From NCBI RefSeq assembly GCF_902833905.1, contig NZ_CADFGP010000025.1:1-64000 (forward strand): a stretch of DNA of 64,000 nucleotides, given 5' to 3'. Source of the DNA: Paraburkholderia tuberum STM678. GTDB taxonomy: Bacteria; Pseudomonadota; Gammaproteobacteria; Burkholderiales; Burkholderiaceae. Positions 53,373 through 62,961 of this stretch are shown here, one piece after another (within the stretch, counting starts at the first letter, position 1; every line of letters starts with the position of its first letter). The notes below the pieces were generated by a model. The model ran no database searches, had not been told where the DNA came from, and saw only the letters and a list, made by a program, of their open reading frames with translations. The position numbers were made by a program, and so were the translations under genes.

Positions 53373-54101
53373 TCAGGAGCCCACGATGATCGTCGAGCCC
53401 GGACAGCCTGCCGACAAACCACTTCCCGCTGCGACGGCAGCGCCGGTCGTGTCAATCAACGGCATCGAGGTCCAGTTCAGCACGCGCTGCCGCGCATAGA
53501 TCCGCCGATAGAGCACGGTCGAACCCGGAGCGCCGGGCCAGAACGAGGAGAGCAGAGGAAACGGGTTGTAGCGGTAGAAAACCTCGACTACGAGCGCGGC
53601 GTCGCCTTGATAGAACGGCCAGGTGGACGGCAGAACATTGCTGGTCGTGACCTGGGATTTCATGGCTGAGGTCGAGTTGGCCTCGGCCTGCCAGCAGATG
53701 GTCGGCTTACCGCTGGTCAGCGACGGCGTGCCGACCACGTTCAAGCCGCAGTTGTTTTCCGAAGACGACTTGTCACAAACGGAAGTGACGATGACGTTGC
53801 CGTTCGCCGTCAGTGTATCGGGACTGGCGAGCAGGTTCGCGTCCGCCCATAACGAGCCGAGGCTGTTCGCATTGGTCGTGCCGGATTGATCCGTCACATT
53901 CTGCATCTGCCCGAGCGAATTGGCGAGCGCGAACGCCGCATGCTCCACCATGCTCACTGCGCGCAGGTACAGATACACCTCGGTGAAGCCGAATAGCATG
54001 AACATCATCACCGGCACGATGATGACCACTTCGAGCGCCGCCACCCCGCGTGAGCGGCGCCGTGCGAGCCCGTTTCTCCGGGCACTCGTTAACTTGTGCA
54101 T
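53373..54101 (-). CDS. tadF: TadF/TadE-like pseudopilin
   Basis: A 242-residue protein with a TadE-type N-terminus: basic segment, then GVAALEVVIIVPVMMFMLFGFTEVYLYLRA (Glu in the helix, pseudopilin-like, about 20-48), followed by a periplasmic domain with two Cys. It belongs to the TadE/F family of minor pseudopilins of the Flp pilus. The ATG at 54101 lies inside the end of the preceding tadE gene (13-base overlap). Assignment to TadF rather than a second TadE rests on gene order. Confidence 0.85.
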   Translation of the reverse strand: MHKLTSARRNGLARRRSRGVAALEVVIIVPVMMFMLFGFTEVYLYLRAVSMVEHAAFALANSLGQMQNVTDQSGTTNANSLGSLWADANLLASPDTLTANGNVIVTSVCDKSSSENNCGLNVVGTPSLTSGKPTICWQAEANSTSAMKSQVTTSNVLPSTWPFYQGDAALVVEVFYRYNPFPLLSSFWPGAPGSTVLYRRIYARQRVLNWTSMPLIDTTGAAVAAGSGLSAGCPGSTIIVGS

Positions 54102-54607
54102 TCTTCGTTCTGGACAATGTAGTTGCGCTGGAAATTCAGCGTGGGCATGCCGAACCACGATGCCAGCCCTGTAAAGGCCGGCATGGTGACCTGAATGGTG
54201 TACATCTCCACGTCGCCGCAGTTGCCCGGCCCGTTGGCCGCTTTGTAGGTGGATGAACCGAAGTTGCTGAAGGCCACGTAGTCGAGTTGGGTCACCGTCA
54301 CGGTCGCGCCAACGTTCTTCCACGTCCCCAGGTACTGCGTCGCGATCTGCTCCGCCTGCGTCGCGCGCGTGCCAGTGGCAGGCGCGGTCATCGTCAGTCC
54401 GGCTCGCGAAGCCGCTTGGGCCGCGATCTGCACGGTCACGTCGACGGTCATATCGAGCGCGAACTCGATCGTAGCGATGAACAGAAAAAATATGGGCAGC
54501 GAGGCGAGCGCGAATTCGATCGCGCTTGCACCGCGCTCGTCCCGCGGCAAAGTCCGCAGACGCCGCCAGGCAGAGAGGCAGGGCCAGGAGCGGACAGATC
54601 GCTTCAT
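54089..54607 (-). CDS. tadE: TadE-like pseudopilin
   Basis: A 172-residue minor pseudopilin. DERGASAIEFALASLPIFFLFIATIEFALD (about 23-52) is the TadE signature, with Glu at the +5-like position after the Gly that TadV would process. The C-terminal part has two conserved Cys (NCGDVEMY; NEEC). Known TadE/F proteins are needed for Flp pilus formation. It overlaps tadD by 4 bases and tadF by 13. Confidence 0.88.
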   Translation of the reverse strand: MKRSVRSWPCLSAWRRLRTLPRDERGASAIEFALASLPIFFLFIATIEFALDMTVDVTVQIAAQAASRAGLTMTAPATGTRATQAEQIATQYLGTWKNVGATVTVTQLDYVAFSNFGSSTYKAANGPGNCGDVEMYTIQVTMPAFTGLASWFGMPTLNFQRNYIVQNEECTS

Positions 54608-55482
54608 TGCGCCTTTTTCTCCGTCGCGAGGGAGGTTCTGCCCGGGCCCGCCGGATTGCCTTGCACTTCGGCCAGACGCATGCGCTGCATCGCGTAATAG
54701 CGGAGATTGTCCTGTGTTGATTTTTTCGGCAGATCGGCGTCCAGAATTTTCTCGGCAGCTTCGTTGTTGCCGAGCATGCCGTAGGCCATCGCGAGATTCT
54801 GGCGCGCCTCGGCCGGAGCGGCGGGAAAACGTGTGACGTCGAGCAGCACGTTCGCACCCTCGCGCGGCTTGCCCGCCACCACCAGAGAGAGCCCCAGATC
54901 GGTCTGCAGTCGCGGGTCACCTGGATTGTCGAGCAGTGCGTTGCGCAAGACCGCCTGGGCTTCGTCGTGGTGTCCCTGCATGTCGAGCGCGGTTCCGAGC
55001 CCCGCTGCCGCCATCGGATCATTCGGCGACTGCGCGAGCACGCGCCGGTAATCTGCGACGGCATCGCCCAGCCGTCGTTGCCGGATGGCCACGCGAGCAT
55101 TGCCCGTCATGGCCGGCAGCGCGTTCGGATCGAGCGACAACGCCTTGTTGTAGTAGACATTCGCTCGCGTATAGTCGCCCTGCGCATACAGCGTATCGCC
55201 CAGGCCCGTCAGGCCCGGCACGGAATCCGGATTGGACTGGACGATCTGCATGTAAATGGTGGTGGCCAGATCGACATTGCCCGACTCCAGCGCGGCCTCT
55301 GCCACATGCAGTTCCCCTTTGAGGCTCAGCGTAGCCGGGCTGGAAACGGGCGCAACCGGCCCGAAACTTTGCTTGACCGTGGTCGTGCAGGCCGCCAGTA
55401 TCAGCAGCGACACGGCGGCACCAAGCCTGCACGCCGCGGCGCCGGAAATCAAAGCGGCTGGAAGTGAGCGAGTGAGTTTCAT
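54604..55482 (-). CDS. tadD: TadD tetratricopeptide lipoprotein
   Basis: Outer-membrane-associated lipoprotein of the tad system, 292 residues; signal peptide with lipobox LILAAC (Cys about 32). Five or more TPR repeats follow (GLGDTLYAQGDYTRANVYYNKALSLDP; GLGTALDMQGHHDEAQAVLRNALLDNP; NLAMAYGMLGNNEAAEKIL). In other species it assists secretin (CpaC/RcpA) assembly. It overlaps tadC and tadE by 4 bases each. Confidence 0.9.
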   Translation of the reverse strand: MKLTRSLPAALISGAAACRLGAAVSLLILAACTTTVKQSFGPVAPVSSPATLSLKGELHVAEAALESGNVDLATTIYMQIVQSNPDSVPGLTGLGDTLYAQGDYTRANVYYNKALSLDPNALPAMTGNARVAIRQRRLGDAVADYRRVLAQSPNDPMAAAGLGTALDMQGHHDEAQAVLRNALLDNPGDPRLQTDLGLSLVVAGKPREGANVLLDVTRFPAAPAEARQNLAMAYGMLGNNEAAEKILDADLPKKSTQDNLRYYAMQRMRLAEVQGNPAGPGRTSLATEKKAQ

Positions 55483-56450
55483 GTCAAGTGCTTGAGTGAA
55501 GTGGCGAGTTGCATGATGGCCGGCCCGGCGGAAATTGCGACCACGGCCGGTAGGATGAACAGCATCATCGGCACGACCATCTTCGGCGCGAGCTTGGCTG
55601 CGGTTTCCTCGATACGCACGATATGGGCGGTACGCTCGATGCGCGAGAGCGTGCGCAGTGCCTGCGAAATGGGCGTGCCATAGCGCATCGATTGGGTCAG
55701 CGTCGAGATCAGCGCGCGTACCGGCGGCACGTCGACACGGTCGGCCATGGCTTGAAGCGCGCGCGCGCCGTCGCCGGAAAGATGCAGTTCGTCGGCGGTC
55801 AGCGCGAGTTCCGATGCCAGCGCCGGGCAGATCAGCGCCATCTCCTGGGCGACGCGACGCAGCGCTACACCGAGGCTATTGCCCGCATTGGTGCAAATGA
55901 CGAACAGATCGAGCGCGTCAGGAAAATACGCGAGGATCTGCTTTCGCCGCCGGCGCGCGTACATGTCCAGCGCGTATTCCGGCACGATCATCCCGAACAC
56001 GAATGCCGCCAACATCATCAGCACGCGGATCGCCACGACATGGCCGAGCGCGAACAGATCGGCTACCCACAGCACAACCAACGCGGCCCACAGCACGCCG
56101 GAGACGAATTTCAGTGCGATCAGGGTCGGCACGGCATTGGGACCGCGAAAACCCGCCTTGACCAGATCCCGTGCCAGCTTCAGCCGCTGATCGGACGTGA
56201 AGAGCGGCATGCGTTCACCGAACCGGATCAATGACGCCACGACACGGCGGACGAACACGAAGCCATTTTTCGACGGGTCGTTGCCCGAGGAAGCGGCTCC
56301 CGTAGCAGCGCCCACACTCACCTCGCGTACCCGTTCCGCAATCCGGCCTCGATACCCGCCCCGGTTAAACGCCCACCACAGGACGAGCGCACCCAGCAGC
56401 AGCAGCAGCATCAACAGATTGGCCAGCTGATCAATACGCATCGTGCTCAT
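55479..56450 (-). CDS. tadC: TadC inner-membrane platform protein
   Basis: T2SF-family membrane protein, 323 residues: N-terminal helix (about 10-28), two central helices (about 110-160), the conserved cytoplasmic domain (YFPDALDLFVICTNAGNSLGVALRRVAQEM; ALISTLTQSMRYGTPISQALR), and a C-terminal helix (MVVPMMLFILPAVVAISAGPAIM). With TadB it forms the platform on which TadA acts. I use MSTMRIDQ (56450), whose ATG overlaps the tadB stop. Confidence 0.92.
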   Translation of the reverse strand: MSTMRIDQLANLLMLLLLLGALVLWWAFNRGGYRGRIAERVREVSVGAATGAASSGNDPSKNGFVFVRRVVASLIRFGERMPLFTSDQRLKLARDLVKAGFRGPNAVPTLIALKFVSGVLWAALVVLWVADLFALGHVVAIRVLMMLAAFVFGMIVPEYALDMYARRRRKQILAYFPDALDLFVICTNAGNSLGVALRRVAQEMALICPALASELALTADELHLSGDGARALQAMADRVDVPPVRALISTLTQSMRYGTPISQALRTLSRIERTAHIVRIEETAAKLAPKMVVPMMLFILPAVVAISAGPAIMQLATSLKHLT

Positions 56451-57433
56451 CGCGAGGTATCCAGGTTGGCGATCTTGTTGATGACTGCAACGCCCGCGAC
56501 GATCGCCGTCACGGCGAAGGTCAGAATGGAATGGCCGGTCGGCGTGGTGAACAGCAGCATGATGTAGGCGCGATTCAACATGTACAGCGACACCACGATG
56601 AGAACGGGAATGGCTGCCAGGATCTTGACCGTGATCCGCGTCTCCGCCGTCAACGCTTTGGTCTTCTGACGAATTTCGCGGCGGGCACGCACTATCCCAG
56701 CCAGGTTCTCGAGCGTTTCGCCCAGTTGTCCGCCCGTTTCGCGCTGCAGCAGCAAGCACACGCAAAAAAAGGAAAAATCGGCCACGTGAACGCGATGTAC
56801 CGCCGCGCTCAGCACTTCCCCCAGATCCATCCCGAGCTGGAGCGAATCGCCAATGCGCTTGAACTCGCCGGCCAGTGGCTGTGTTGACTCCTGAGCCACC
56901 ATGGGCAATACCTTGACCACGGGAATCCCGGCGCGCACCGCACGCACGATCATGTCGATCGCATCCGGCAACGCTGCCAGAAAGCCTTCACGGAAACGGT
57001 CGACGAACATCTGGTAGATGCGCTGCGCGGCGAACACAGGCAACGCGAGCGCAAGCAGGATCTGGACAATGGCTGGTGTCGACGTGAACCGCGGGATCGC
57101 CAGTGCCACACCCAATGCGACGATGCTGCCGGCTATCACGACTGGCAGCCCGCGCGGCGCGACCGTGCGCAAGCGGTCGCGCCGCGCACGAAGCCACGCG
57201 ATCACGATATGTGTCTCTTCAGCGTGGCCTAACGCATGCCCTTTGATAATCGCTTGTACGTCGCTCGAAGCCGTCGCGCCAAACGCTGTTTCCGCAGGCA
57301 TCGCCGCGATGCGTGCGCGGATCAACGCATCGGGGCGCTGATTGCGCAGGTCCTGCCAGACCATATGCATGATGCCGATGATCACCGCACAGAGGAAAGC
57401 GGCGATCGTGGCGAGGTTGACGATCGCGCTCAC
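56447..57433 (-). CDS. tadB: TadB inner-membrane platform protein
   Basis: T2SF-family membrane protein, 328 residues, paralogue of TadC. It shows ALPDAIDMIVRAVRAGIPVVKVLPMVAQE and FCVCLLLQRETGGQLGETLENLAGIVRARREIRQKTKALTAE, the conserved cytoplasmic helices, followed by two C-terminal helices. The start is a GTG overlapping the tadA stop (GTGA), with GGAGG upstream, so the start is well supported. Confidence 0.92.
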   Translation of the reverse strand: MSAIVNLATIAAFLCAVIIGIMHMVWQDLRNQRPDALIRARIAAMPAETAFGATASSDVQAIIKGHALGHAEETHIVIAWLRARRDRLRTVAPRGLPVVIAGSIVALGVALAIPRFTSTPAIVQILLALALPVFAAQRIYQMFVDRFREGFLAALPDAIDMIVRAVRAGIPVVKVLPMVAQESTQPLAGEFKRIGDSLQLGMDLGEVLSAAVHRVHVADFSFFCVCLLLQRETGGQLGETLENLAGIVRARREIRQKTKALTAETRITVKILAAIPVLIVVSLYMLNRAYIMLLFTTPTGHSILTFAVTAIVAGVAVINKIANLDTSR

Positions 57434-58845
57434 GCAACGGCCTCCAGCAAGGCTTCCTCGAGGCCGTAGTAAGAGGCCCGCTCGGTGAATGCCGGCCGCA
57501 GGTGTCCGTTTTCGAAGTTGCCCTTCACCTCTGCTTCGTAGGCTGTGACGTCGTAACGGAAGGCGAACAGATCCTGAGTGATGATCACGTCGCCCTCCAT
57601 ACCCGCAACCTCGGTCACGCGTGTCAACCGGCGGATACCGTCGCGCATCCGCTCGACCTGGACGATCAGGTGCAGCGCGCTTGCGATCTGCCGCCGGATC
57701 GACATCAACGGGAGATTGCCGTTGGCAATCGTCACCATGCTTTCGAGCCGGGTCAGGCTATCGCGCGGCGTATTGGCGTGGATCGTGGTCATCGAACCAT
57801 CGTGACCCGTGTTCATCGCCTGAAGCACATCGAAAGCTTCCTCGCCGCGCGTTTCGCCGAGGATGATGCGGTCGGGGCGCATCCGCAGCGCGTTCTTCAC
57901 CAGATCGCGCTGATCGACGCCACCCATCCCCTCGGTGTTTTCGGGGCGCGTCTCGAGGCTGACCACGTGAGGCTGCTGCAATTGAAGTTCCGCCGCGTCC
58001 TCGATCGTTACGATGCGCTCGCCGTGATTGATGAAATGCGATAGCGCATTGAGCAACGTGGTCTTGCCGGAACCCGTGCCGCCCGAGACCAGCACGTTCA
58101 GGCGGCAGGTCACCGCGATCTTCAGCACGTGCGCCATGGCGAGGGACATGTTGCCCTGATTGACCATGTGCTGGAGGGTGAGCTTGCGCTTGGAAAATTT
58201 ACGAATGGAGATCGCGGGCCCGCGCAATGCGAGCGGCGGCAGTACCACGTTGACCCGGCTGCCGTCCGGCAACCGGGCATCCACCATCGGGCTGCTCTCG
58301 TCGACGCGTCGGCCAATCGCCGCCGCGATGCGCTGCGCCACGGTGGTCACGTGCGCATTGTCGCGGAACCTGTACGGTGTGATTTCCAGCTTACCGCGCC
58401 GTTCGATGTAGACCTGATCGGGGCCGTTGACGAGGATATCGGTCACCGTCTCATCGGCGAACAGCGGCTCGATCGGCCCTAGTCCGAACATGTCGTTGAG
58501 CAGTTCCTCGACGATCTGCCCTTGTTCGGAAAGCGGAATGTTCAGGCGCTCGCGCTCGATGATCGCGGCAACCAACGGCTCGAGTTCGGGCTTGAGTTGC
58601 TCACGGCTATAACTGAGCACCAAAGAGGCATTCATGGTCGACAGCACGGCATTGCGCACCGTCCTGTACGTTTCCGAGCGCACGAGCGACGTGTCGGAAG
58701 CTGCATTCGTGTCGTTCTGAACCAAGGCGGCGAGAGACCGCCGCAACGCGTTCTCGTCGATCTGCGCCTTGGGTTCGAGCGTTTCGATATCGCCCTCGGT
58801 GGGCGCGGGGGCCGGTTCGGCGATGCGTTTTTGACCAAATTGCAT
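57430..58845 (-). CDS. tadA: TadA/CpaF secretion ATPase
   Basis: Hexameric ATPase powering Flp pilus assembly, 471 residues. Motifs: VSGGTGSGKTTLLNAL (Walker A, about 210), TIEDAAELQL (Asp box), RPDRIILGETRGEEAFDVLQAMNTGHDGSMTTIHANTP (Walker B and His box). The N-terminal helical domain (RLNIPLSEQGQIVEELLNDMFGLGPIEPLFADE) is the CpaF type. I use the ATG at 58845 (MQFGQKRIAEP): GAGGAAG lies just upstream and it overlaps the tadZ stop by one base; the longer frame starts 9 codons earlier. Confidence 0.95.
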   Translation of the reverse strand: MQFGQKRIAEPAPAPTEGDIETLEPKAQIDENALRRSLAALVQNDTNAASDTSLVRSETYRTVRNAVLSTMNASLVLSYSREQLKPELEPLVAAIIERERLNIPLSEQGQIVEELLNDMFGLGPIEPLFADETVTDILVNGPDQVYIERRGKLEITPYRFRDNAHVTTVAQRIAAAIGRRVDESSPMVDARLPDGSRVNVVLPPLALRGPAISIRKFSKRKLTLQHMVNQGNMSLAMAHVLKIAVTCRLNVLVSGGTGSGKTTLLNALSHFINHGERIVTIEDAAELQLQQPHVVSLETRPENTEGMGGVDQRDLVKNALRMRPDRIILGETRGEEAFDVLQAMNTGHDGSMTTIHANTPRDSLTRLESMVTIANGNLPLMSIRRQIASALHLIVQVERMRDGIRRLTRVTEVAGMEGDVIITQDLFAFRYDVTAYEAEVKGNFENGHLRPAFTERASYYGLEEALLEAVA

Positions 58846-60071
58846 CACTTCCTCGACTTGAGTCGTTGCCACAGGCCCGATTGCACAACCGTGTTCTGGT
58901 TGTTGCCGGTCAGATCGCCGGACAGATGCATGATGATCTGCTCGAACGCTTCGGTCTTGCCGGCGGCTACCGGCGCGCCGACATTCTCGGCAATCGCGAG
59001 CGCGCGGCGTTCGAACGGCACCTCGGCCAGCACAGCCCGGCCAATGGACGCCTCGAAGTCGCCCGGCTCGACCTTGCCCGCTGTCGCCATGTTCGGATTG
59101 TTTAGCAATACAGACGTAACGGGACTGTCGCTACTGCAGGTTTCGATATACCGGATCAGCCGGCTGGTCTCATGGACTGCATGGACCGACCGGTCCGCCA
59201 CCACGTAGCTTCGCCCGGCGCGGCGGAACGCCTCGTGGGCCAGCGGATCGGCGCGCTCGCCGATATCAAGGAATACGTAGTGGAAACTCGACACCAATAT
59301 ATCCAGCACTTTCTCTAGCGCGCCCTCCCCGAACGGGCGCTCGTCGTTCCATCCCATTTGCGCGGACAACATCAGTAGCCGCGAACTCTCCACGGACTGC
59401 ATCGCACGCTCGAGATAGGCGGGGTCGAGCCGATTGACGTTCTGCAGCACATCGAGCAGACCGTTATTGCTCCTCAGGCCAACCATGCTTGGGGCAGCCC
59501 CACCGTGCAGGTTCAGGTCCAGATACACCACGCGACGTCGCGAGCGGGCCAGGTTGCGAGCGAGGTTGATCGCGATCGTGGTCGTGCCTACCCCACCGCG
59601 CGCGCCAACGAACGCGAGCACCTTGCCAGCCCGTGCTTGCGACACCGGCATCGCGCGGCCCTCGCGCAGGTTCAGCGTGCGCTTGAGCAGTCCGACCGTC
59701 AGCGGCTTGACCAGATATTCGCCCACGCCGATGCCGAGCAGGCTACGGTACAAGCCGACATCGTTGCGCTCGCCCAGCGCGATCACCTGCACCGACGGCT
59801 CGCAGACGCTGGCGAGCCGAGCCAGATCCGAAAGCGGCATTTCGGAGCTTTGCAGATCGACGAGCAGCAGTTTCGGCGAGTGCTCCATGCTGGACAGGCG
59901 AGCGATGGCTTCCTCGATGCCGCCCTCCGCGATGTAGGTATGCGGCAGGGCCTCGTCCAGAACGAAGCTTTTCAGTACCTGCTCGGACTCGCGGTCGGCG
60001 ACGAAGGCGACGAAGTCGGCGGCAACCCCGTCGGACCTGGCGGGCTTGATGAGGGATCCAATCATGCTCAT
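58845..60071 (-). CDS. tadZ: TadZ/CpaE localisation ATPase
   Basis: MinD/ParA-like protein that positions the Tad machine, 408 residues. An N-terminal receiver-like (atypical) domain (about 18-140) lacks a clear phosphorylation Asp pattern. The ATPase domain has a deviant Walker A, FVGARGGVGTTTIAINLA (about 152), YLDLNLHGG (switch), and FHYVFLDIGERADPL. Such proteins localise pili to the pole in other species. It precedes tadA with a one-base overlap. Confidence 0.92.
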   Translation of the reverse strand: MSMIGSLIKPARSDGVAADFVAFVADRESEQVLKSFVLDEALPHTYIAEGGIEEAIARLSSMEHSPKLLLVDLQSSEMPLSDLARLASVCEPSVQVIALGERNDVGLYRSLLGIGVGEYLVKPLTVGLLKRTLNLREGRAMPVSQARAGKVLAFVGARGGVGTTTIAINLARNLARSRRRVVYLDLNLHGGAAPSMVGLRSNNGLLDVLQNVNRLDPAYLERAMQSVESSRLLMLSAQMGWNDERPFGEGALEKVLDILVSSFHYVFLDIGERADPLAHEAFRRAGRSYVVADRSVHAVHETSRLIRYIETCSSDSPVTSVLLNNPNMATAGKVEPGDFEASIGRAVLAEVPFERRALAIAENVGAPVAAGKTEAFEQIIMHLSGDLTGNNQNTVVQSGLWQRLKSRK

Positions 60072-60107
60072 GTGAAATCCGGGGGCGAAGTGGGTTGGGT
60101 CCTGTCG

Positions 60108-60482
60108 TTACTTCGCGTTGCGCGAAGATTGCTTGTCGAGCGGCGTGACCTTGTCCTGCTCGTAGCGGCGCATCGCATCGGCTGCCACGGCCGCATCGGC
60201 CGGCCCCATGGGTCCAGGCTGCTCCAGATCGCGTGGATGCGCGATCTGCGCGGCCAGGTTGGTGTAGGTCGCGCACCCCCATGCCACCGAGGGCTGCCGC
60301 AGGCCGCCGTCGGTCAGCCCGGATGGCACGGCGAGCTGCCTGCAATCCGGCGGCACGACCTGGCCATCGTCGTGGCGGATGACCGAGGCATCGGGCATAT
60401 CGAACGGCGGCTGGAAACACCCGCCCAGCAGCGTGACGAGCAGACCGAGCGGAGCAAACAGCATCCTGAATCGCGTTGTCAT
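60108..60482 (-). CDS. cpaD: CpaD-like pilus lipoprotein
   Basis: A 124-residue lipoprotein: signal peptide with LLGGC lipobox (Cys about 22), then the CpaD-type core WGCATYTNLAAQIAHPRDLEQPGPMGPADAAVAADAMRRYEQDK. It is shorter than alphaproteobacterial CpaD (about 220 residues) and represents only the conserved C-terminal part. It probably works with the secretin. I use the ATG at 60482; an upstream TTG would overlap the cpaC stop. Confidence 0.8.
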   Translation of the reverse strand: MTTRFRMLFAPLGLLVTLLGGCFQPPFDMPDASVIRHDDGQVVPPDCRQLAVPSGLTDGGLRQPSVAWGCATYTNLAAQIAHPRDLEQPGPMGPADAAVAADAMRRYEQDKVTPLDKQSSRNAK

Positions 60483-60493
60483 GGTCGTTCCGA

Positions 60494-61987
60494 TCAATAG
60501 ATGTATCCGGCCCGGCCCACCAGACGCGGCTGGGTGTCGGCGTCCGCGACGGGCGCCTTGGCGCCCGCCGAACCATAGGTGTGCTGGAAGCTGTACTCGA
60601 GGTCACCCACTGGCTGCATAACCGAATCCAGCGGGGTACGCAGTTTGTCCGGACTGACCGGCTCGACCAGATACGGCGTCACGATGATGACCAGTTCGGA
60701 CTTGTTGTTCTGGTAGTTGCTCGACGAAAACAGCTTGCCGAGTACCGGGATCGAGCCGAGGCCGGGTATCTGCGAAATGGTGTTGCTCGTATTGTTCTGC
60801 AGCAAACCCGCGATGGCGAAGCTCTGACCGCTGCCGAGTTCGACCGTGGTATTCGCGCTGCGCACGCTTAGGCCCGGGATCGTGATGCCGCCAGTGGTAA
60901 CGCTGACCGACGAGTCGATCTGGCTCACTTCAGGCCGGACCTTGAGGCTGATCCGATTGTCGTTGAGCACGGTCGGCGTGAAGTCCAGCTTCACACCGAA
61001 CTGCTTGAACTCGACATCGATCGCGCCGTTGGTCTGCGAAACCGGAATCGGAAACTCCCCGCCCGCGAGAAAACTGGCGGTCTGACCAGACAACGCCACG
61101 AGATTCGGCTCGGCCAGCATCGTCAGCAATCCTTCCTGATGGAGCGCGTCCAGCAGCATCTGGATGTTCCAGTGGCTCGTCGCGAAACCGGTCAGCAGAG
61201 AAAACGCACCGTTCGTCGCCAGATTGACCGGCGAACCGCCGTTGCTACTCGAGCCAGTCGTATTGAGAATGCCGCGACCGTTAAACAGCCCCGTCTGCCA
61301 ATTGCCAGGGAGGCCGAGCGATTGCCAGTTCACGCCTAGTTGCTGGGTGACGGTACGGTCGACTTCGGAAATGCGCACGCGTAGTTGCACCTGCAACGGA
61401 TGCGCGATCGTCATGCGATTCACGAGCACCTGCTTTTCCGCCAGGTACGGCGTAATCATCTGCACCACGGCATCCGCGACATCCGATCCCGACACTTCGC
61501 CCGAGACCTGCAGCGATCCTGGCCCGGCGTTGAGCCGCAGATTAGCGTCCGGGAAGCGCGCTGCCATCATGCGGCGCAGCGTGTCCAGATCGGCGCCGAC
61601 CACAACGCTGCGCTTGAGCAACTGCACGCCGTTCGCCGTCAGCGCGAACAGGGTTGTCGTGCCGGCCTTCTTGCCGAGTAGCACCAGTACGCGCGGCGTC
61701 GGCATGTGTACGTCGGCCACCTCCGGATCGGCCACGAATACCGAACTGGCATCCTGATTGAGACGCACGAGCACCTCCTGGCCAGCTGTCACGCTCACGC
61801 TGCCGCCGGCGTCGGCATGCTCACTCGCGCGGATCGGTACGGGCTTCTGTGCCATATATGTCGGTGGAAGCTTTCTCAGCTGCGCTTGCGCTCCGACAGC
61901 CATTCCCAGCCCGACGGCGAACACCACCGCGCGTGCGACCTTGGGCCATTTCCCTGGCGCTACCCCGGTCAGATAAATTGGTTTCAT
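60494..61987 (-). CDS. cpaC: CpaC/RcpA outer-membrane secretin
   Basis: Secretin that lets the Flp pilus cross the outer membrane, 497 residues. Signal peptide (about 1-36), an N-terminal N0/BON-like region (GGSVSVTAGQEVLVRLNQDASSVFVADPEVADV), then the secretin C-domain: LLDALHQEGLLTMLAEPNLVALSGQTASFLAGGEFPIPV and IPGLGSIPVLGKLFSSSNYQNNKSELVIIVTPYLVEP. It begins 5 bases after the cpaB stop. Confidence 0.94.
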   Translation of the reverse strand: MKPIYLTGVAPGKWPKVARAVVFAVGLGMAVGAQAQLRKLPPTYMAQKPVPIRASEHADAGGSVSVTAGQEVLVRLNQDASSVFVADPEVADVHMPTPRVLVLLGKKAGTTTLFALTANGVQLLKRSVVVGADLDTLRRMMAARFPDANLRLNAGPGSLQVSGEVSGSDVADAVVQMITPYLAEKQVLVNRMTIAHPLQVQLRVRISEVDRTVTQQLGVNWQSLGLPGNWQTGLFNGRGILNTTGSSSNGGSPVNLATNGAFSLLTGFATSHWNIQMLLDALHQEGLLTMLAEPNLVALSGQTASFLAGGEFPIPVSQTNGAIDVEFKQFGVKLDFTPTVLNDNRISLKVRPEVSQIDSSVSVTTGGITIPGLSVRSANTTVELGSGQSFAIAGLLQNNTSNTISQIPGLGSIPVLGKLFSSSNYQNNKSELVIIVTPYLVEPVSPDKLRTPLDSVMQPVGDLEYSFQHTYGSAGAKAPVADADTQPRLVGRAGYIY

Positions 61988-61992
61988 ATTTC

Positions 61993-62937
61993 TTATTGCG
62001 GCATGGGCTGGGTCGGAAGCGGAGGTACATGACCACCGCCCGGTAACGGCACGCTCGAATCCTCGGCCAGATTTTTTTGCGAACCGCGATAAACCATCAC
62101 GCTATGGCCTAGGACGGCACTCTGCGGCTTATTGCTCGCCGGTCGTGGCAGCTCGCGCACAGCACGCGAAATATCGCCGGCCCAGACGGGTCCGGGCGGT
62201 GCGGAAGCCGCGTCGGCGGAATCGGCGCCAGGATCGCGGCTAGCCACGGCAAAGCTGCGCAGGGCAAGCGACAAGCTACCGAGCCGCGCCGCCACGGACA
62301 CCACCTCTGCCCTCTCCGGTGAGACTTCCAGCGTGACGGTGCGCGCCCGGTTGCCCGAATCGGACGGATTGCCGTCGGCCTTCGGACGCTGAATGACCGA
62401 GCCGACGGCCAGCACGCGCACGTGCTGAACGATGGTTTCGCTCGCCACCGCTAGCACCGGCTCGTCGGTACGGTTGCTCATCTGTTGGGTCAGCAACAGG
62501 TCCACGTAGTCGCCCGGCTCAATCAGACCGGCATTGCCCGAGACATCGTCGATCGCAACCGACACCGCCCGCATGCCCGGTTTCAGCGTAGCGGCCAGAA
62601 AACCCGGCGCGCCCGGAGGGATGACCTCATCCGCCAGGACCGCCTGGCCAGTCGACACGGCTTGACGTAACAGCGCGCCTTTCAGTTCGACTGTATTCGC
62701 CGTATCGCCGTCGATCACCGCGCCGGCCGGCACGCTCGCCGCCGGCGTGTCCTTCCAGGCGAGATCGGCCTCTCGCAGCAGCAGGCCGGCGGGAAGATCG
62801 GCGGCCGCCACGCGGACCCGTTTCATGGCTGGAGGCTGAACGTGCTGCGCCGTCGCGGTTTGGACAACGAAACGCACGATCACCGCCACAAGCAGTGCGC
62901 CCAGCAGAAGAGCTGCCAGCTTTATGATCTTGGACAT
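61993..62937 (-). CDS. cpaB: CpaB/RcpC pilus assembly protein
   Basis: A 314-residue protein with an N-terminal membrane helix (about 5-25), a SAF domain (MKRVRVAAADLPAGLLLREADLAW ..., about 38-105) and the RcpC domain (GMRAVSVAIDDVSGNAGLIEPGDYVDLLLT). The C-terminal tail is Pro-rich. In other systems it supports secretin gating or glycan contact. It lies 24 bases after tadV. Confidence 0.92.
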   Translation of the reverse strand: MSKIIKLAALLLGALLVAVIVRFVVQTATAQHVQPPAMKRVRVAAADLPAGLLLREADLAWKDTPAASVPAGAVIDGDTANTVELKGALLRQAVSTGQAVLADEVIPPGAPGFLAATLKPGMRAVSVAIDDVSGNAGLIEPGDYVDLLLTQQMSNRTDEPVLAVASETIVQHVRVLAVGSVIQRPKADGNPSDSGNRARTVTLEVSPERAEVVSVAARLGSLSLALRSFAVASRDPGADSADAASAPPGPVWAGDISRAVRELPRPASNKPQSAVLGHSVMVYRGSQKNLAEDSSVPLPGGGHVPPLPTQPMPQ

Positions 62938-62961
62938 ATAGGCAGAGGCCGAAGTCGTTTT